Below, in pieces: positions 1 through 7,027 of a stretch of 12,318 nucleotides of DNA. The stretch spans positions 1 through 12,318 of the forward strand of contig CABRZC010000063.1 of assembly GCA_902475375.1 (NCBI GenBank), given 5' to 3'. Source of the stretch: an uncultured Collinsella sp. Lineage in GTDB: Bacteria > Actinomycetota > Coriobacteriia > Coriobacteriales > Coriobacteriaceae. The notes under the pieces were generated by a model. That model was not told where the DNA came from. It ran no database searches and saw only the letters and a list, made by a program, of their open reading frames with translations. Each line of letters begins with the position of its first letter. Within the stretch, counting starts at the first letter, position 1. The position numbers and the translations under genes were made by a program.

Positions 1-116
1 GCCCGCCCGACGGTTCCAAGCCGCGCGAGGTCCTGCTGGACGAGGAGGGGCTCGCCGCGTTGGAGTCTGTCGACGCCGAGATGGCACGTGAAGATCGTGA
101 GTTTGGAGGATTCTGA
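1..116 (+). CDS. ftsK: DNA translocase FtsK/SpoIIIE, C-terminal end (partial)
   Basis: Only the last 37 codons are present, read from base 3 to the TGA at 114-116. The peptide starts PPDGSKPREVLLDEEGL and ends in REFGGF. The GSKPREVL stretch resembles the extreme C-terminus of the FtsK/SpoIIIE gamma domain, the small winged helix that reads KOPS/SRS polarity sequences and guides the hexameric translocase during chromosome segregation at the septum. The position supports this: in Bacillus subtilis spoIIIE lies upstream of a rodZ-like gene, pgsA, cinA and recA in the same orientation. The stop overlaps the next start (TGATG), and the ribosome binding site of the next gene (GGAGGA, 105-110) lies inside this gene, so the two are probably co-transcribed and coupled. 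The identification relies on a short tail plus synteny, so it is moderately sure. Confidence 0.62.
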   Translation, partial: PPDGSKPREVLLDEEGLAALESVDAEMAREDREFGGF

Positions 117-1630
117 TGGCTGCACGCTTTGGTGACATGCTGCTCGAGCAGCGTCGCCGGATGGGCCTTTCCATCCAGCAGGTCGCCAACACCATCAAAA
201 TCAGGCCGCAGATCATCGAGTTTTTCGAGACCGGTAACTTTGCATCGATGCCCCCGCGTGGCTATGCGCAGGGCATGATTTCGAGCTATGCTCGCTTTTT
301 GGGGCTTAACCCGCGCGAGGTCGTCAACGCTTATTTTGATGACCTCATGGCATATGAACGCGAGACCTCGCAGCGGGGCGGTCGTTTTCAGGATGCTGCC
401 GGCTACGTTAACTCGCGTTCGTCGGTCGATAATGGACGCTTTCTGATGGTTCAGGGTGGTCGCTCGACGCGGTACGGCCAGCGCCCTCCGCAGGCGGGCT
501 ATATCACCGAGACGGGCTCCAGCGAGGAGATTCGTTCTCAGCGAGATCGCTTTCGCAGTACGCCCATGCCGGATGATCGTGCGCTTCCCGCCGCTCGCGG
601 GTTGAGTCGCGATCCCCGCGCCGGTTACGGCGACGGTGGCTACTCCGGTCGTGGTTATCGCGGAGTTTCAGCCGGGCGTTCCCACGGTGGATATGCCGAC
701 GCCGATACCACACAGGTGACGCCGCGCCTCCGTTCGCAATCGCAGCCTTACGGGCAGCGCTCTTCGGCGCCTCGCTCTGACCAGCGTGGCTATCAGAACC
801 GTGGTGAGCTTGCGCCGCGTTCGGGCCAGCGTTGCTCGCAGCGCCAGGGCGGCTATCGTGGTCGTCCCGATAGCGGTCGCGGTCGTATGCCGCACGGGAA
901 TGGCCGTGGCGGCTCCAATCGCGGACGCGGCGGCGGACGTGCTCCCCAGAACAATGGACTTGATCCGCGCGTCATCTACGCCGGCATCGGTGCCGTGGCG
1001 CTTTTGCTGATTTTGCTTATCGTGGTCCTCCTGCGTGGCTGCGGCTCTTCTGCACCCGAGTCGACGCCCGAGACGCCCGCGGCTACCAAGACGACGACCA
1101 AGAAGTCTTCCAAGAAGACCGAATCCGTTGACGAGGATGAAGGCACCGACGAGGCGACGGACTCTGCCGATTCCGATGCCGCCAAGGCGACGGCGAAAAA
1201 GGAAGAGGACGAGGTCATCAAGGTCAAGGTCTCCGTTGCCAAGGGCAAGACCGCTTGGATTGAGGTCAAGGTCGACGGTAAATCGGTCTACGGCGCCCAG
1301 GCGACCGGTCCCTTTGAGCAAGAGTACACGCCCGAGTCCTCGATTGAGATCACCACGTCCAAGCCCTCTGACGTCACCGTCACCAAGAACGGCGAAAAGG
1401 TTCGCTATGACACCAAAACATCGGGTGTGGCGCGCGTGACCATTACCGTTCCCAAGAAGGAGACCACAGACTCCAAGGATGGCGAGAGTACCGACGGCAC
1501 CGATGCTGCCGACGGCACCGACGCCCAGTCTGCCGGCGGCGCCGATGCTCAGTCTGCCGACGGCACCGACACGGCATCCGATGGTCAGACTGCAAACGAT
1601 TCAGATGGCTATTCGTACGACAGCTATTAA
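116..1630 (+). CDS. rodZ: RodZ-like membrane protein: N-terminal HTH, RGG-rich linker, one TM segment, extracytoplasmic beta domain
   Basis: A 504-residue protein. Residues 1-80 form a Cro/RodZ-type helix-turn-helix (HTH_25 style: LLEQRRRMGLSIQQVANTIK, then a YAQGMISSYARFLGL stretch). In RodZ this domain binds MreB at the membrane and helps set rod shape. Residues about 95-282 are low-complexity and rich in R, G, Y, Q and S, ending in a run of RG/RGG motifs (264-275). One membrane segment follows at about 286-306. After it comes a charged T/K/E/D linker, then a beta-rich domain at about 367-448 resembling the RodZ C-terminal domain (DUF4115). The acidic tail contains octapeptide repeats and ends in a Tyr/Ser/Asp-rich stretch. 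The ATG follows GGAGGA by 5 nt and overlaps the upstream stop. The linker is much longer than in typical RodZ. The assignment is secure for architecture, but no mreB lies in the window, so a shape role is inferred. Confidence 0.8.
   Translation: MAARFGDMLLEQRRRMGLSIQQVANTIKIRPQIIEFFETGNFASMPPRGYAQGMISSYARFLGLNPREVVNAYFDDLMAYERETSQRGGRFQDAAGYVNSRSSVDNGRFLMVQGGRSTRYGQRPPQAGYITETGSSEEIRSQRDRFRSTPMPDDRALPAARGLSRDPRAGYGDGGYSGRGYRGVSAGRSHGGYADADTTQVTPRLRSQSQPYGQRSSAPRSDQRGYQNRGELAPRSGQRCSQRQGGYRGRPDSGRGRMPHGNGRGGSNRGRGGGRAPQNNGLDPRVIYAGIGAVALLLILLIVVLLRGCGSSAPESTPETPAATKTTTKKSSKKTESVDEDEGTDEATDSADSDAAKATAKKEEDEVIKVKVSVAKGKTAWIEVKVDGKSVYGAQATGPFEQEYTPESSIEITTSKPSDVTVTKNGEKVRYDTKTSGVARVTITVPKKETTDSKDGESTDGTDAADGTDAQSAGGADAQSADGTDTASDGQTANDSDGYSYDSY
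1508..1579 (+). repeat. Three tandem 24-bp repeats in the 3' end of the rodZ-like gene
   Basis: Three in-frame 24-bp units at 1508-1531, 1532-1555 and 1556-1579 encode ADGTDAQS, AGGADAQS and ADGTDTAS (residues 465-488). A shorter related piece (GACGGCACCGA) also occurs at 1493-1503. The units lie in the acidic extracytoplasmic tail. Because they are whole-codon repeats, copy number could change without a frameshift. Confidence 0.85.
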
Positions 1631-1656
1631 GGCCCCCTGTACCGAAAGGAAGAACC

Positions 1657-2154
1657 ATGGCTAAAGATTCCAGCTTCGACGTTGTGTCCGAGGTCAATAT
1701 GCAGGAGGTCGACAACGCCTTCCAGCAGACCACCCGCGAGATCTCTCAGCGCTATGACCTCAAGGACTCCGGCGCTACCATCGAGCTTTCGAAGGGCGAC
1801 AAGCTCTTTACGATCAATGCCCCGGCCGATTTTGTCTCCAAGCAGATTATTGACGTACTGAGCTCAAAGCTCATCAAGCGCGGCATCGACCTTAAGGCTG
1901 TCTCCTGGGATGCGCCGCAGGCGGCTTCGGGCGGTACCGTGCGCGTGCTCGGCCATATCGTCGAGGGTATCGACCAAGCGACCGCCAAGAAGATCAATAA
2001 GGACATCAAGGATCAAAAGCTCAAGGTCAAGGTGACCATCGAGGCCGATAAGCTGCGCGTTTCCTCGGCTTCTAAGGACGCGCTGCAGTCCGTGATTCAG
2101 TTCCTGCGCAACCAGGACTACGGCCAGCCGCTGCAGTTTACCAACTACCGCTAA
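1657..2154 (+). CDS. yajQ: YajQ family nucleotide / cyclic-di-GMP-binding protein
   Basis: A 165-residue protein, the normal length for YajQ/UPF0234. It shows the family signature near the N-terminus (SSFDVVSEVNMQEVDNAFQQ, residues 5-24), TREISQRYDLK after it, the central KLIKRGIDLKAVSWDAPQ, and the typical ending QDYGQPLQFTNYR. The family folds as two ferredoxin-like domains. Some members bind cyclic-di-GMP (shown in Xanthomonas and Pseudomonas) and others bind nucleotides or RNA, so the role in this organism is open. No GGDEF or EAL protein lies nearby. The ATG at 1657 follows AAAGGAAG. It starts 26 bp after the rodZ-like gene and ends 26 bp before rimO, so it sits inside the operon. Family identification is very sure; c-di-GMP binding here is an inference. 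Confidence 0.93.
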   Translation: MAKDSSFDVVSEVNMQEVDNAFQQTTREISQRYDLKDSGATIELSKGDKLFTINAPADFVSKQIIDVLSSKLIKRGIDLKAVSWDAPQAASGGTVRVLGHIVEGIDQATAKKINKDIKDQKLKVKVTIEADKLRVSSASKDALQSVIQFLRNQDYGQPLQFTNYR

Positions 2155-2180
2155 TTTACTCGAAAGGACCGTTCTCCAAC

Positions 2181-3530
2181 ATGGATACTCCGTTGGGTTC
2201 TGTACTCTACATCACGCTTGGCTGCGCCAAGAACGAGGTCGATACCGACCGCATGCGTTCGTTGCTGACCGCTGCGGGCTACGAGGAGGCATTCGATCCG
2301 CAGGATGCCGATATCGCTATCGTCAACACGTGCTCGTTTCTCGCCTCTGCGACGTCCGAGAGCATCGAGACCACGCTCGAGCTCGCTAACGAGGTGCAGG
2401 ACGGCGTTCGCGCCTGCCCCATCGTCATGTGCGGTTGTGTGCCGTCTCGTTACGGCGATGACCTGCCCGACGAGCTTCCCGAGGTCGCGGCCTTTGTGAA
2501 GGCCGATGAGGAAGACGGTATCGTTTCCGTCATCGATGGCGTACTGGGCGTGGAGCGTGAGATCGCAGCCTATATCCCGCAGGTCAAGCGTACCGTCGAG
2601 GGTGCCGTTGCCTACGTCAAGATCTCCGATGGCTGCAATCGTTTTTGCAGCTTCTGCATGATCCCCTACATTCGCGGTCGCTATCATTCGCGCAATGCCG
2701 AGAGCATTATCTCCGAGGTGCGCGACCTGGTTGCCGGCGGTGTACGCGAGATCGTGCTGATCGGCCAGGACACGGGCATTTGGGGCACCGACTTTGCCGA
2801 CGAGGACGTCGCCGAGGGCGCGCCGCGCAATTTGGCGCAGCTGCTGCGTGCCGTCGCCGAGGCTGTGCGCCCGCACAACGTCTGGGTCCGCGTGCTCTAT
2901 CTGCAGCCCGAGGGCATGACCGACGAGCTTATTGAGACGATTCGCGATACGCCTGAGGTGCTGCCTTATATCGATATCCCCGTGCAGCACTGTGACGCGC
3001 GCATCCTCAAGGCCATGCACCGCTCCGGCTCGCGTCAGGAGCTCGAGGATCTGTTCCGTGATCTTCGCGAGCGCATCCCCGGCATCGTGATTCGTTCCAC
3101 GGCCATGGTCGGCTTCCCGACCGAAACTGACGACGAGTTCCGCGATCTTATCGACTTTATGGACACCGTTGGCTTTGACTACACGAGCGTTTTCGCCTAC
3201 TCGCGTGAGGAGGGCAGCCTGGCCGCCAAGATGGAGGGCCAGGTCGATGAGGAGGTCAAGCTCGAGCGCGCCCAGGAGGCCATGGATCTGGCCGAGTCGC
3301 TCGGTTTTGCCGCCACGGCAGCCCATGTGGGCGAGCGTGCCCAGGTGATCGTCGACGGCATCGAGGAGACCGAGGACGGCGCCGAGCTGATTGGTCATGC
3401 CTGGTTCCAGGCGCCCGATTCCGATGGCGCGGTGCATCTGGACGCCAGCGAGGCGTCCGTGGGCGATATTCTGACCGTCGAGTTTACCGATAGCTTCTGC
3501 TATGAGCTTATCGGCCATGTTGTGGAGTAG
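2181..3530 (+). CDS. rimO: Ribosomal protein S12 methylthiotransferase RimO (radical SAM)
   Basis: A 449-residue methylthiotransferase. RimO adds a methylthio group to the beta carbon of a conserved aspartate of ribosomal protein S12, using two 4Fe-4S clusters and S-adenosylmethionine. The N-terminal MTTase domain has the expected cluster cysteines C15 (LGCAKN), C51 (NTCSF) and C86 (CGCVPS). The radical SAM motif CNRFCSFC gives C152, C156 and C159, followed by IPYIRGRYHSR. The segment YIDIPVQHCDARILKAMHR and the RSTAMVGFPTETDDEF motif are typical of RimO rather than MiaB. The last 70 or so residues form the TRAM domain, which in RimO contacts S12. The ATG follows AAAGGA (2163-2168) at a rather long 12-nt spacing. 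The paralogue miaB lies about 6.7 kb downstream, so both major MTTase types are encoded here. Confidence 0.94.
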   Translation: MDTPLGSVLYITLGCAKNEVDTDRMRSLLTAAGYEEAFDPQDADIAIVNTCSFLASATSESIETTLELANEVQDGVRACPIVMCGCVPSRYGDDLPDELPEVAAFVKADEEDGIVSVIDGVLGVEREIAAYIPQVKRTVEGAVAYVKISDGCNRFCSFCMIPYIRGRYHSRNAESIISEVRDLVAGGVREIVLIGQDTGIWGTDFADEDVAEGAPRNLAQLLRAVAEAVRPHNVWVRVLYLQPEGMTDELIETIRDTPEVLPYIDIPVQHCDARILKAMHRSGSRQELEDLFRDLRERIPGIVIRSTAMVGFPTETDDEFRDLIDFMDTVGFDYTSVFAYSREEGSLAAKMEGQVDEEVKLERAQEAMDLAESLGFAATAAHVGERAQVIVDGIEETEDGAELIGHAWFQAPDSDGAVHLDASEASVGDILTVEFTDSFCYELIGHVVE

Positions 3531-3539
3531 GAGAGCGTC

Positions 3540-4178
3540 GTGGCAAACGAGAGCAATAAGGAACTGACGAGTGTTTGGACGCCCGCCAACATCGTGACGT
3601 GCGTTCGCATCGTCTTTATCCCGGTGTTCATGATCGTCTCGGCCCTGTCTCACGCGAGCGTTGCCGGTACGGACTGGAGCACCTTCGACGGCCCACTCGC
3701 CGCTGCTGCCTTCATTCTGTATGTGATTCTGTCGTGCACCGACAAGGTCGACGGCTATCTGGCGCGCTCGCGCAACGAGATCACCGATTTCGGTAAGTTC
3801 TTGGACCCTATCGCCGACAAGCTGCTGGTGTTCTCGGCCCTGCTGCTGTTCTTGGATTTTGGTGCGGTGACCGTGTGGTCCGTATTCATCATCTTGTTCC
3901 GCGAGCTGCTGGTGAGCGCTCTTCGCATGGTCGCGAGTGCGGCCGGCGTGGTCGTTGCCGCCGATAAGCTCGGCAAGTATAAGACGGCGACCACGATGGT
4001 CTCCATCTGCGGCTATCTGTGCGTCTTTGCTATGACCGGCCTCCAGTTGGGGCCTGCGGAGCTGTTGCTCGGTGTCTATGGCGTCTCACGCTTCCTGTAC
4101 GCTGTTGCCGTTGTCCTGACCGTTATCTCGGGCGCTCAGTACTTCTGGAACTGCCGCAAGATCGTCTTTTCGGTCTAG
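3540..4178 (+). CDS. pgsA: CDP-diacylglycerol--glycerol-3-phosphate 3-phosphatidyltransferase (GTG start)
   Basis: A 212-residue integral membrane enzyme. It makes phosphatidylglycerol phosphate from CDP-diacylglycerol and glycerol-3-phosphate, the committed step to phosphatidylglycerol and cardiolipin. The CDP-alcohol phosphotransferase signature is complete: D68, D71, G72, A75, R76, then eight residues, G85, D89 and D93 (segment DKVDGYLAR, then GKFLDPIAD). Several hydrophobic stretches fit a multi-pass protein. The start is a GTG at 3540, 9 bp after the rimO stop; a GGAGAG-type binding site overlaps that stop codon, which suggests translational coupling. The N-terminal region (TPANIVTCVRIVFIPVF) matches the usual PgsA beginning (NxPNxLTxxR type). 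Synteny with cinA and recA, as in Firmicutes, favours pgsA over a cardiolipin or phosphatidylinositol synthase of the same superfamily. Confidence 0.9.
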   Translation: MANESNKELTSVWTPANIVTCVRIVFIPVFMIVSALSHASVAGTDWSTFDGPLAAAAFILYVILSCTDKVDGYLARSRNEITDFGKFLDPIADKLLVFSALLLFLDFGAVTVWSVFIILFRELLVSALRMVASAAGVVVAADKLGKYKTATTMVSICGYLCVFAMTGLQLGPAELLLGVYGVSRFLYAVAVVLTVISGAQYFWNCRKIVFSV

Positions 4179-4184
4179 GTCCTG

Positions 4185-4721
4185 GTGGGTATGACGGACT
4201 CTTTTGAGCAGATTTCCGCACATAACGAGGAGCTGGCGCGCGATATTGTCGAGCGCGCGACTGCCCTTGGGGTGACGGTGTCGACGGCGGAGTCGCTGAC
4301 GGCGGGCATGATCGCCTCGACGATTGCCGATATCCCGGGTGCCTCGGCGGTGCTGCGCGGCGGTGCGGTGACCTATTGCGATGAGATCAAGCATCGCGTG
4401 CTCGGCGTCGAGCAGGAAACGCTCGATCGGTTTAGCGCCGTGTCGCATCAGACGGCGCGTGAGATGGCCGCGGGCTCGCTGGGCCTCTATCAGAGCGATA
4501 TAGCCGTAAGCGCAACGGGCTACGCTGGGCCCGGTGGTGGCACCGAACAAGACCCCGCCGGTACGTTCTATATTGGCTGGGCGTATCGCGCTGCCGATGG
4601 GGGAGCGCCGGTTGTCGAGTCTGCGCGCTGTCATTTCGAGGGCGATCGGTCGTGCGTTCGTGCCCATGCGGTCGCGGAGGCTTTGGGGCGCATTGTCTCT
4701 GTTCTCAATTCTATGGAATAG
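4185..4721 (+). CDS. pncC: CinA C-terminal domain protein, nicotinamide-nucleotide amidohydrolase (PncC type)
   Basis: A stand-alone CinA C-terminal domain of 178 residues (176 from the alternative ATG). PncC enzymes convert nicotinamide mononucleotide to nicotinic acid mononucleotide and ammonia, recycling the NMN released by NAD-dependent DNA ligase. The signature STAESLTAGMIAS carries the likely catalytic serine S37. GGAVTY (to Y64) with K69 and the glycine-rich GYAGPGGGTEQDPAG also fit. The N-terminal MoaB-like ADP-ribose pyrophosphatase domain of full-length CinA is absent, so this is the E. coli YgaD/PncC form rather than the Bacillus two-domain form. The start is unclear. GTG 4185 lies 6 bp after the pgsA stop, and ATG 4191 is in frame with a weak GGTGGG before it. 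The gene ends the first operon; a strong hairpin follows 8 bp later. Confidence 0.88.
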   Translation: MGMTDSFEQISAHNEELARDIVERATALGVTVSTAESLTAGMIASTIADIPGASAVLRGGAVTYCDEIKHRVLGVEQETLDRFSAVSHQTAREMAAGSLGLYQSDIAVSATGYAGPGGGTEQDPAGTFYIGWAYRAADGGAPVVESARCHFEGDRSCVRAHAVAEALGRIVSVLNSME

Positions 4722-4728
4722 ACGTGGT

Positions 4729-4752
4729 TTAAGGGGCCTTAGGGCCCCTTAA
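4729..4752 (+). terminator. Probable intrinsic terminator after pncC
   Basis: Perfect 10-bp stem TTAAGGGGCC / GGCCCCTTAA around a TTAG loop, 8 bp after the pncC stop. If the lower A-T pairs open, a six-pair GC stem is followed by TTAATTGT, which is only a modest U tract. The position at the junction between the pgsA-pncC unit and the recA promoter supports termination, and the symmetry would also work from the other strand. Confidence 0.65.
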
Positions 4753-4846
4753 TTGTGGAGATAGGGACCATTGACCGGAATTACGTTTGCGCTGGTACAT
4801 GGCCTAAATTTGTTCGTGCATCCGTATTTGTGATTGGCGTGGTCAA

Positions 4847-4880
4847 GCGTTTGGTCGGTGATTGGTTGGCGTTTGGTCGG
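4847..4880 (+). repeat. Short direct repeats upstream of the recA promoter
   Basis: The 12-mer GCGTTTGGTCGG occurs at 4847-4858 and again at 4869-4880, exactly 22 bp apart. A partial copy (TGGTCGG) follows at 4890-4896. The surrounding stretch is G/T-rich and also repeats TGATTGG. It could be an activator or nucleoid-protein site, or simple low-complexity sequence. The rest of the 4753-4919 gap shows no convincing gene. Confidence 0.5.
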
Positions 4881-4919
4881 GTTTTGGAATGGTCGGGTGC
4901 ATATGATGAATCTGAACGG

Positions 4920-4948
4920 TTGACCACGAACAGCCGTTCGTTTATTAT
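4920..4948 (+). promoter_or_regulatory. recA promoter (sigma-70/SigA type)
   Basis: The -35 box TTGACC (4920-4925) and -10 box TATTAT (4943-4948) are separated by exactly 17 bp. A start of transcription near 4955 would give a leader of about 24 nt containing the strong binding site GAGGAGG (4965-4971) before the recA ATG at 4979. The LexA-type palindrome at 4927-4940 fills the spacer. Confidence 0.8.
4927..4940 (+). promoter_or_regulatory. LexA (SOS) box in the recA promoter
   Basis: CGAACAGCCGTTCG is a perfect inverted repeat (CGAAC-N4-GTTCG) matching the core of the Gram-positive LexA operator GAAC-N4-GTTC known from Bacillus and mycobacteria. It lies between the -35 and -10 boxes, where bound LexA would block RNA polymerase. 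Since recX follows recA by 11 bp, both would be induced by DNA damage. Confidence 0.85.
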
Positions 4949-4978
4949 CGTTTCAGGTTGTTAAGAGGAGGGCTATTC

Positions 4979-6127
4979 ATGGCCAAGAATTCAGGTCCCG
5001 TACGTACCGTTCATGCACGCACGACGGGTAAAGAGCGCGATGAGATGATCGCCACCACCAAGGCCGAGATCGAGAAGAAGTTCGGCCAGGGCTCTATTAT
5101 GAGGTACGGCGACGGCGGTCCCGAGCTCGAGGTCGAGGCGATTCCGACGGGCTCTCTGGCGCTCGATGCCGCCTTGGGTATCGGCGGCGTGCCGCGCGGC
5201 CGTATCGTCGAGATTTATGGCCCCGAGTCCTCCGGTAAGACGACGCTTTCGCTCGAGATCCTTGCAGAGGCGCAGGCCATGGGCGGTGTTGTTGCATTTA
5301 TCGATGCCGAGCACGCGCTTGATCCCACCTATGCCGCGCGCATCGGTGTTGATATCGATGAGGTCTTGATTTCCCAGCCCGATACGGGCGAGCAGGCGCT
5401 CGAGATCGTCGATATGCTTGTGCGCTCCGGTGCCATCGACGCCATCGTCGTCGACTCTGTTGCCGCCTTGACTCCGCGTGCCGAGATCGAGGGCGAGATC
5501 GGTGACACGACGGTGGGTCTGCAGGCTCGCTTGATGAGCCAGGCGCTCCGCAAGCTTGCCGGCTCGCTTGCCAAGTCCAACACGACCTGCATCTTCATTA
5601 ACCAACTGCGCGAGAAGATCGGCGTCATGTTCGGTAACCCCGAGACCACCACGGGCGGCCGTGCGCTCAAGTTCTTCTCTTCCGTGCGAATCGATATTCG
5701 CAAAATCGATACCATCAAGCTCAAGGACGAGGTTATCGGCAATCGCGTGCGTGCCAAGGTTGTTAAGAACAAGGTGGCCGCTCCGTTCCGCTCGGCCGAA
5801 TTTGACATCATGTATGGCACCGGCATCTCCAAAGAGGGCTCGATTCTGGATATGGCCGTCGAGTGCGGCATCTGCAAAAAGATGGGGTCCTGGTTTGCCT
5901 ATGGCGAGGACAAGCTCGGCAATGGTCGCGAGGCCGCCAAGACGTTCCTGCGCGAGCACCCCGATTGTGCCGACGAGATCGAGCACAAGGTTCGCCTTGC
6001 CTGCGGTCTTGAGTATGACGACGATGCCCCCTCTGAGGTTGAGTTGACCGATCAGCCCGCCCCCGAGGAGTTTGATGAGCTGTACGCCATCGATGGCTCC
6101 GCAATGCTCGACGATGACGACGAGTAG
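4979..6127 (+). CDS. recA: Recombinase RecA
   Basis: A 382-residue RecA, starting at ATG 4979, 7 nt after GAGGAGG. RecA forms ATP-dependent filaments on single-stranded DNA, catalyses strand exchange and triggers LexA self-cleavage. The Walker A motif GPESSGKT covers residues 81-88 and the Walker B aspartate is D159 (IVVDSVAAL). The L2 DNA-binding loop region contains NQLREKIGVMFGNPETTTGG. The N-terminal MRYGDG and IPTGSLALDAALG motifs are also typical. The C-terminal tail is strongly acidic (ending MLDDDDE), as in other RecA proteins, where it moderates DNA access. An in-frame TTG at 4958 would add seven residues but lies before the binding site, so it is rejected. Transcription is from the LexA-controlled promoter just upstream. 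It is the first gene of a recA-recX unit. Confidence 0.98.
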   Translation: MAKNSGPVRTVHARTTGKERDEMIATTKAEIEKKFGQGSIMRYGDGGPELEVEAIPTGSLALDAALGIGGVPRGRIVEIYGPESSGKTTLSLEILAEAQAMGGVVAFIDAEHALDPTYAARIGVDIDEVLISQPDTGEQALEIVDMLVRSGAIDAIVVDSVAALTPRAEIEGEIGDTTVGLQARLMSQALRKLAGSLAKSNTTCIFINQLREKIGVMFGNPETTTGGRALKFFSSVRIDIRKIDTIKLKDEVIGNRVRAKVVKNKVAAPFRSAEFDIMYGTGISKEGSILDMAVECGICKKMGSWFAYGEDKLGNGREAAKTFLREHPDCADEIEHKVRLACGLEYDDDAPSEVELTDQPAPEEFDELYAIDGSAMLDDDDE

Positions 6128-6138
6128 CGGATGCCGAC

Positions 6139-6831
6139 ATGTCGTATACGGTGACCGAGGCCACGGTCGTCTTTCCCGATAAGAAAGCGGCCTCCTCGTT
6201 CTCGAGCGGTTATGCGTCTAAAAAGCCCTGTGCGCATATCGATTGCGATCTTGAGGGCGGTTACGAACGTTCCATTTGGATTCCCGTGCGCGTGGCGCGC
6301 CTGTACGTTAAGAACCGCCCCGATCTTCCCTGTGATTGGGATGACTTTCGCGAGACGGTGCAGCTTATCGAATGCAAATGTGCACTCACCATGGTGACCG
6401 AGATGCTTTCGCGCCGCGATCATGCCACGGGTGAGGTGCGCGATAAGTTGGCGCGCTATGGCTTTCGACAGCCCGCGATCGATTTTGCGGTTGCTCGAGC
6501 GACCGAGTATCGGTTTTTGGACGAGAACCGTTTTTGCTCGTACTTCATCGAAGAGCGCAAACGTCGCGGCTGGGGACAGCGCAAAATCGAGGTTGAGCTC
6601 AAGCGTCGTCATGTCGTGCTTGACGATATCCCCGGGTATCCCGAGGCGTATTTTACCGTGGATGACGACTTGACTCGTGCATCGGCCTTGCTCGCTAAAC
6701 GTCGCATTCCCGAGGTGCGTGCATTCGAAAAGCTCGTCAGATTCTTGATGGGTAAGGGTTTTTCGTATCACATCGCCGCCGATGCCGTTAAGGCACGTCT
6801 CGATGCCTTAAGCGAGGAGTGTGCCGTGTAA
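6139..6831 (+). CDS. recX: Regulatory protein RecX
   Basis: A 230-residue protein beginning 11 bp after recA. RecX binds RecA filaments and modulates strand exchange and ATPase activity. Family features are the three-helix repeat units: ALTMVTEMLSRRDHATGEVR followed by KLARYGFRQPAIDFAV (about residues 80-120), then YRFLDENRFCSYFIEERKRR and GWGQRKIEVELKRR (about 122-155), the characteristic RecX core. A further repeat ends in FLMGKGFSYHIAADAVKA. The first 70 or so residues form an extra N-terminal region with some beta character and no recognised domain. No good ribosome binding site is visible before ATG 6139, so translation is probably coupled to recA. Expression should follow the SOS promoter of recA. 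Identification is supported by both sequence and synteny. Confidence 0.9.
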   Translation: MSYTVTEATVVFPDKKAASSFSSGYASKKPCAHIDCDLEGGYERSIWIPVRVARLYVKNRPDLPCDWDDFRETVQLIECKCALTMVTEMLSRRDHATGEVRDKLARYGFRQPAIDFAVARATEYRFLDENRFCSYFIEERKRRGWGQRKIEVELKRRHVVLDDIPGYPEAYFTVDDDLTRASALLAKRRIPEVRAFEKLVRFLMGKGFSYHIAADAVKARLDALSEECAV

Positions 6832-6893
6832 ACGTGCACCTGTTACGCCCTTGCCGTTCACCGCTCGATTGGCGCCGTGCCGGGTGCGTTTAT

Positions 6894-6922
6894 TTGACAG
6901 TTGTTGCGGTTCAACGTAGGAT
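6894..6922 (+). promoter_or_regulatory. Probable rny promoter
   Basis: A perfect -35 box TTGACA (6894-6899), a 17-bp spacer, and a -10-like TAGGAT (6917-6922, four of six matches). Transcription would start near 6930, giving a leader of about 160 nt before the rny start. A second AT-rich stretch (GATAAAT) directly after could be an alternative -10 at longer spacing. The leader contains two inverted repeats. The segment 6832-6893 between recX and this promoter shows no clear terminator. Confidence 0.65.
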
Positions 6923-6951
6923 AAATACCGTCATTTGCTTTGTGATATGTG

Positions 6952-6966
6952 CTCATCTGTGATGAG
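6952..6966 (+). other. Small hairpin followed by a T-rich run in the rny leader
   Basis: CTCATC-TGT-GATGAG is a perfect 6-bp inverted repeat followed by TTTGTTTATTTGTTT. It looks like a weak attenuator or intrinsic terminator about 25-40 nt into the rny leader. The stem is short and only half GC, so termination would be inefficient. It might also act as the late end of recX readthrough transcripts. Confidence 0.4.
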
Positions 6967-7027
6967 TTTGTTTATTTGTTTATCTGTATCCGACCCGCAT
7001 AAGCTGCGCCCATATTACTCAAATGTC

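Noticed and set aside
2151..3653. 500-residue open frame on the - strand opposite rimO
   Set aside because: Same shadow effect. RimO on the + strand has all catalytic motifs, and the reverse product has no recognisable fold.
4755..4964. 69-residue open frame on the + strand between pncC and recA
   Set aside because: It begins right after the terminator hairpin, has no ribosome binding site, runs through the recA promoter and LexA box, and resembles no protein I know.
4958..4978. Alternative TTG start of recA
   Set aside because: It lies upstream of the strong GAGGAGG site and next to the predicted transcription start, so ATG 4979 is preferred.
6831..6900. A terminator directly after recX
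   Set aside because: I looked for a GC-rich stem with a T run in 6832-6893 and found only loose, distant complementarity (GCACC to GGTGC about 50 bp apart).
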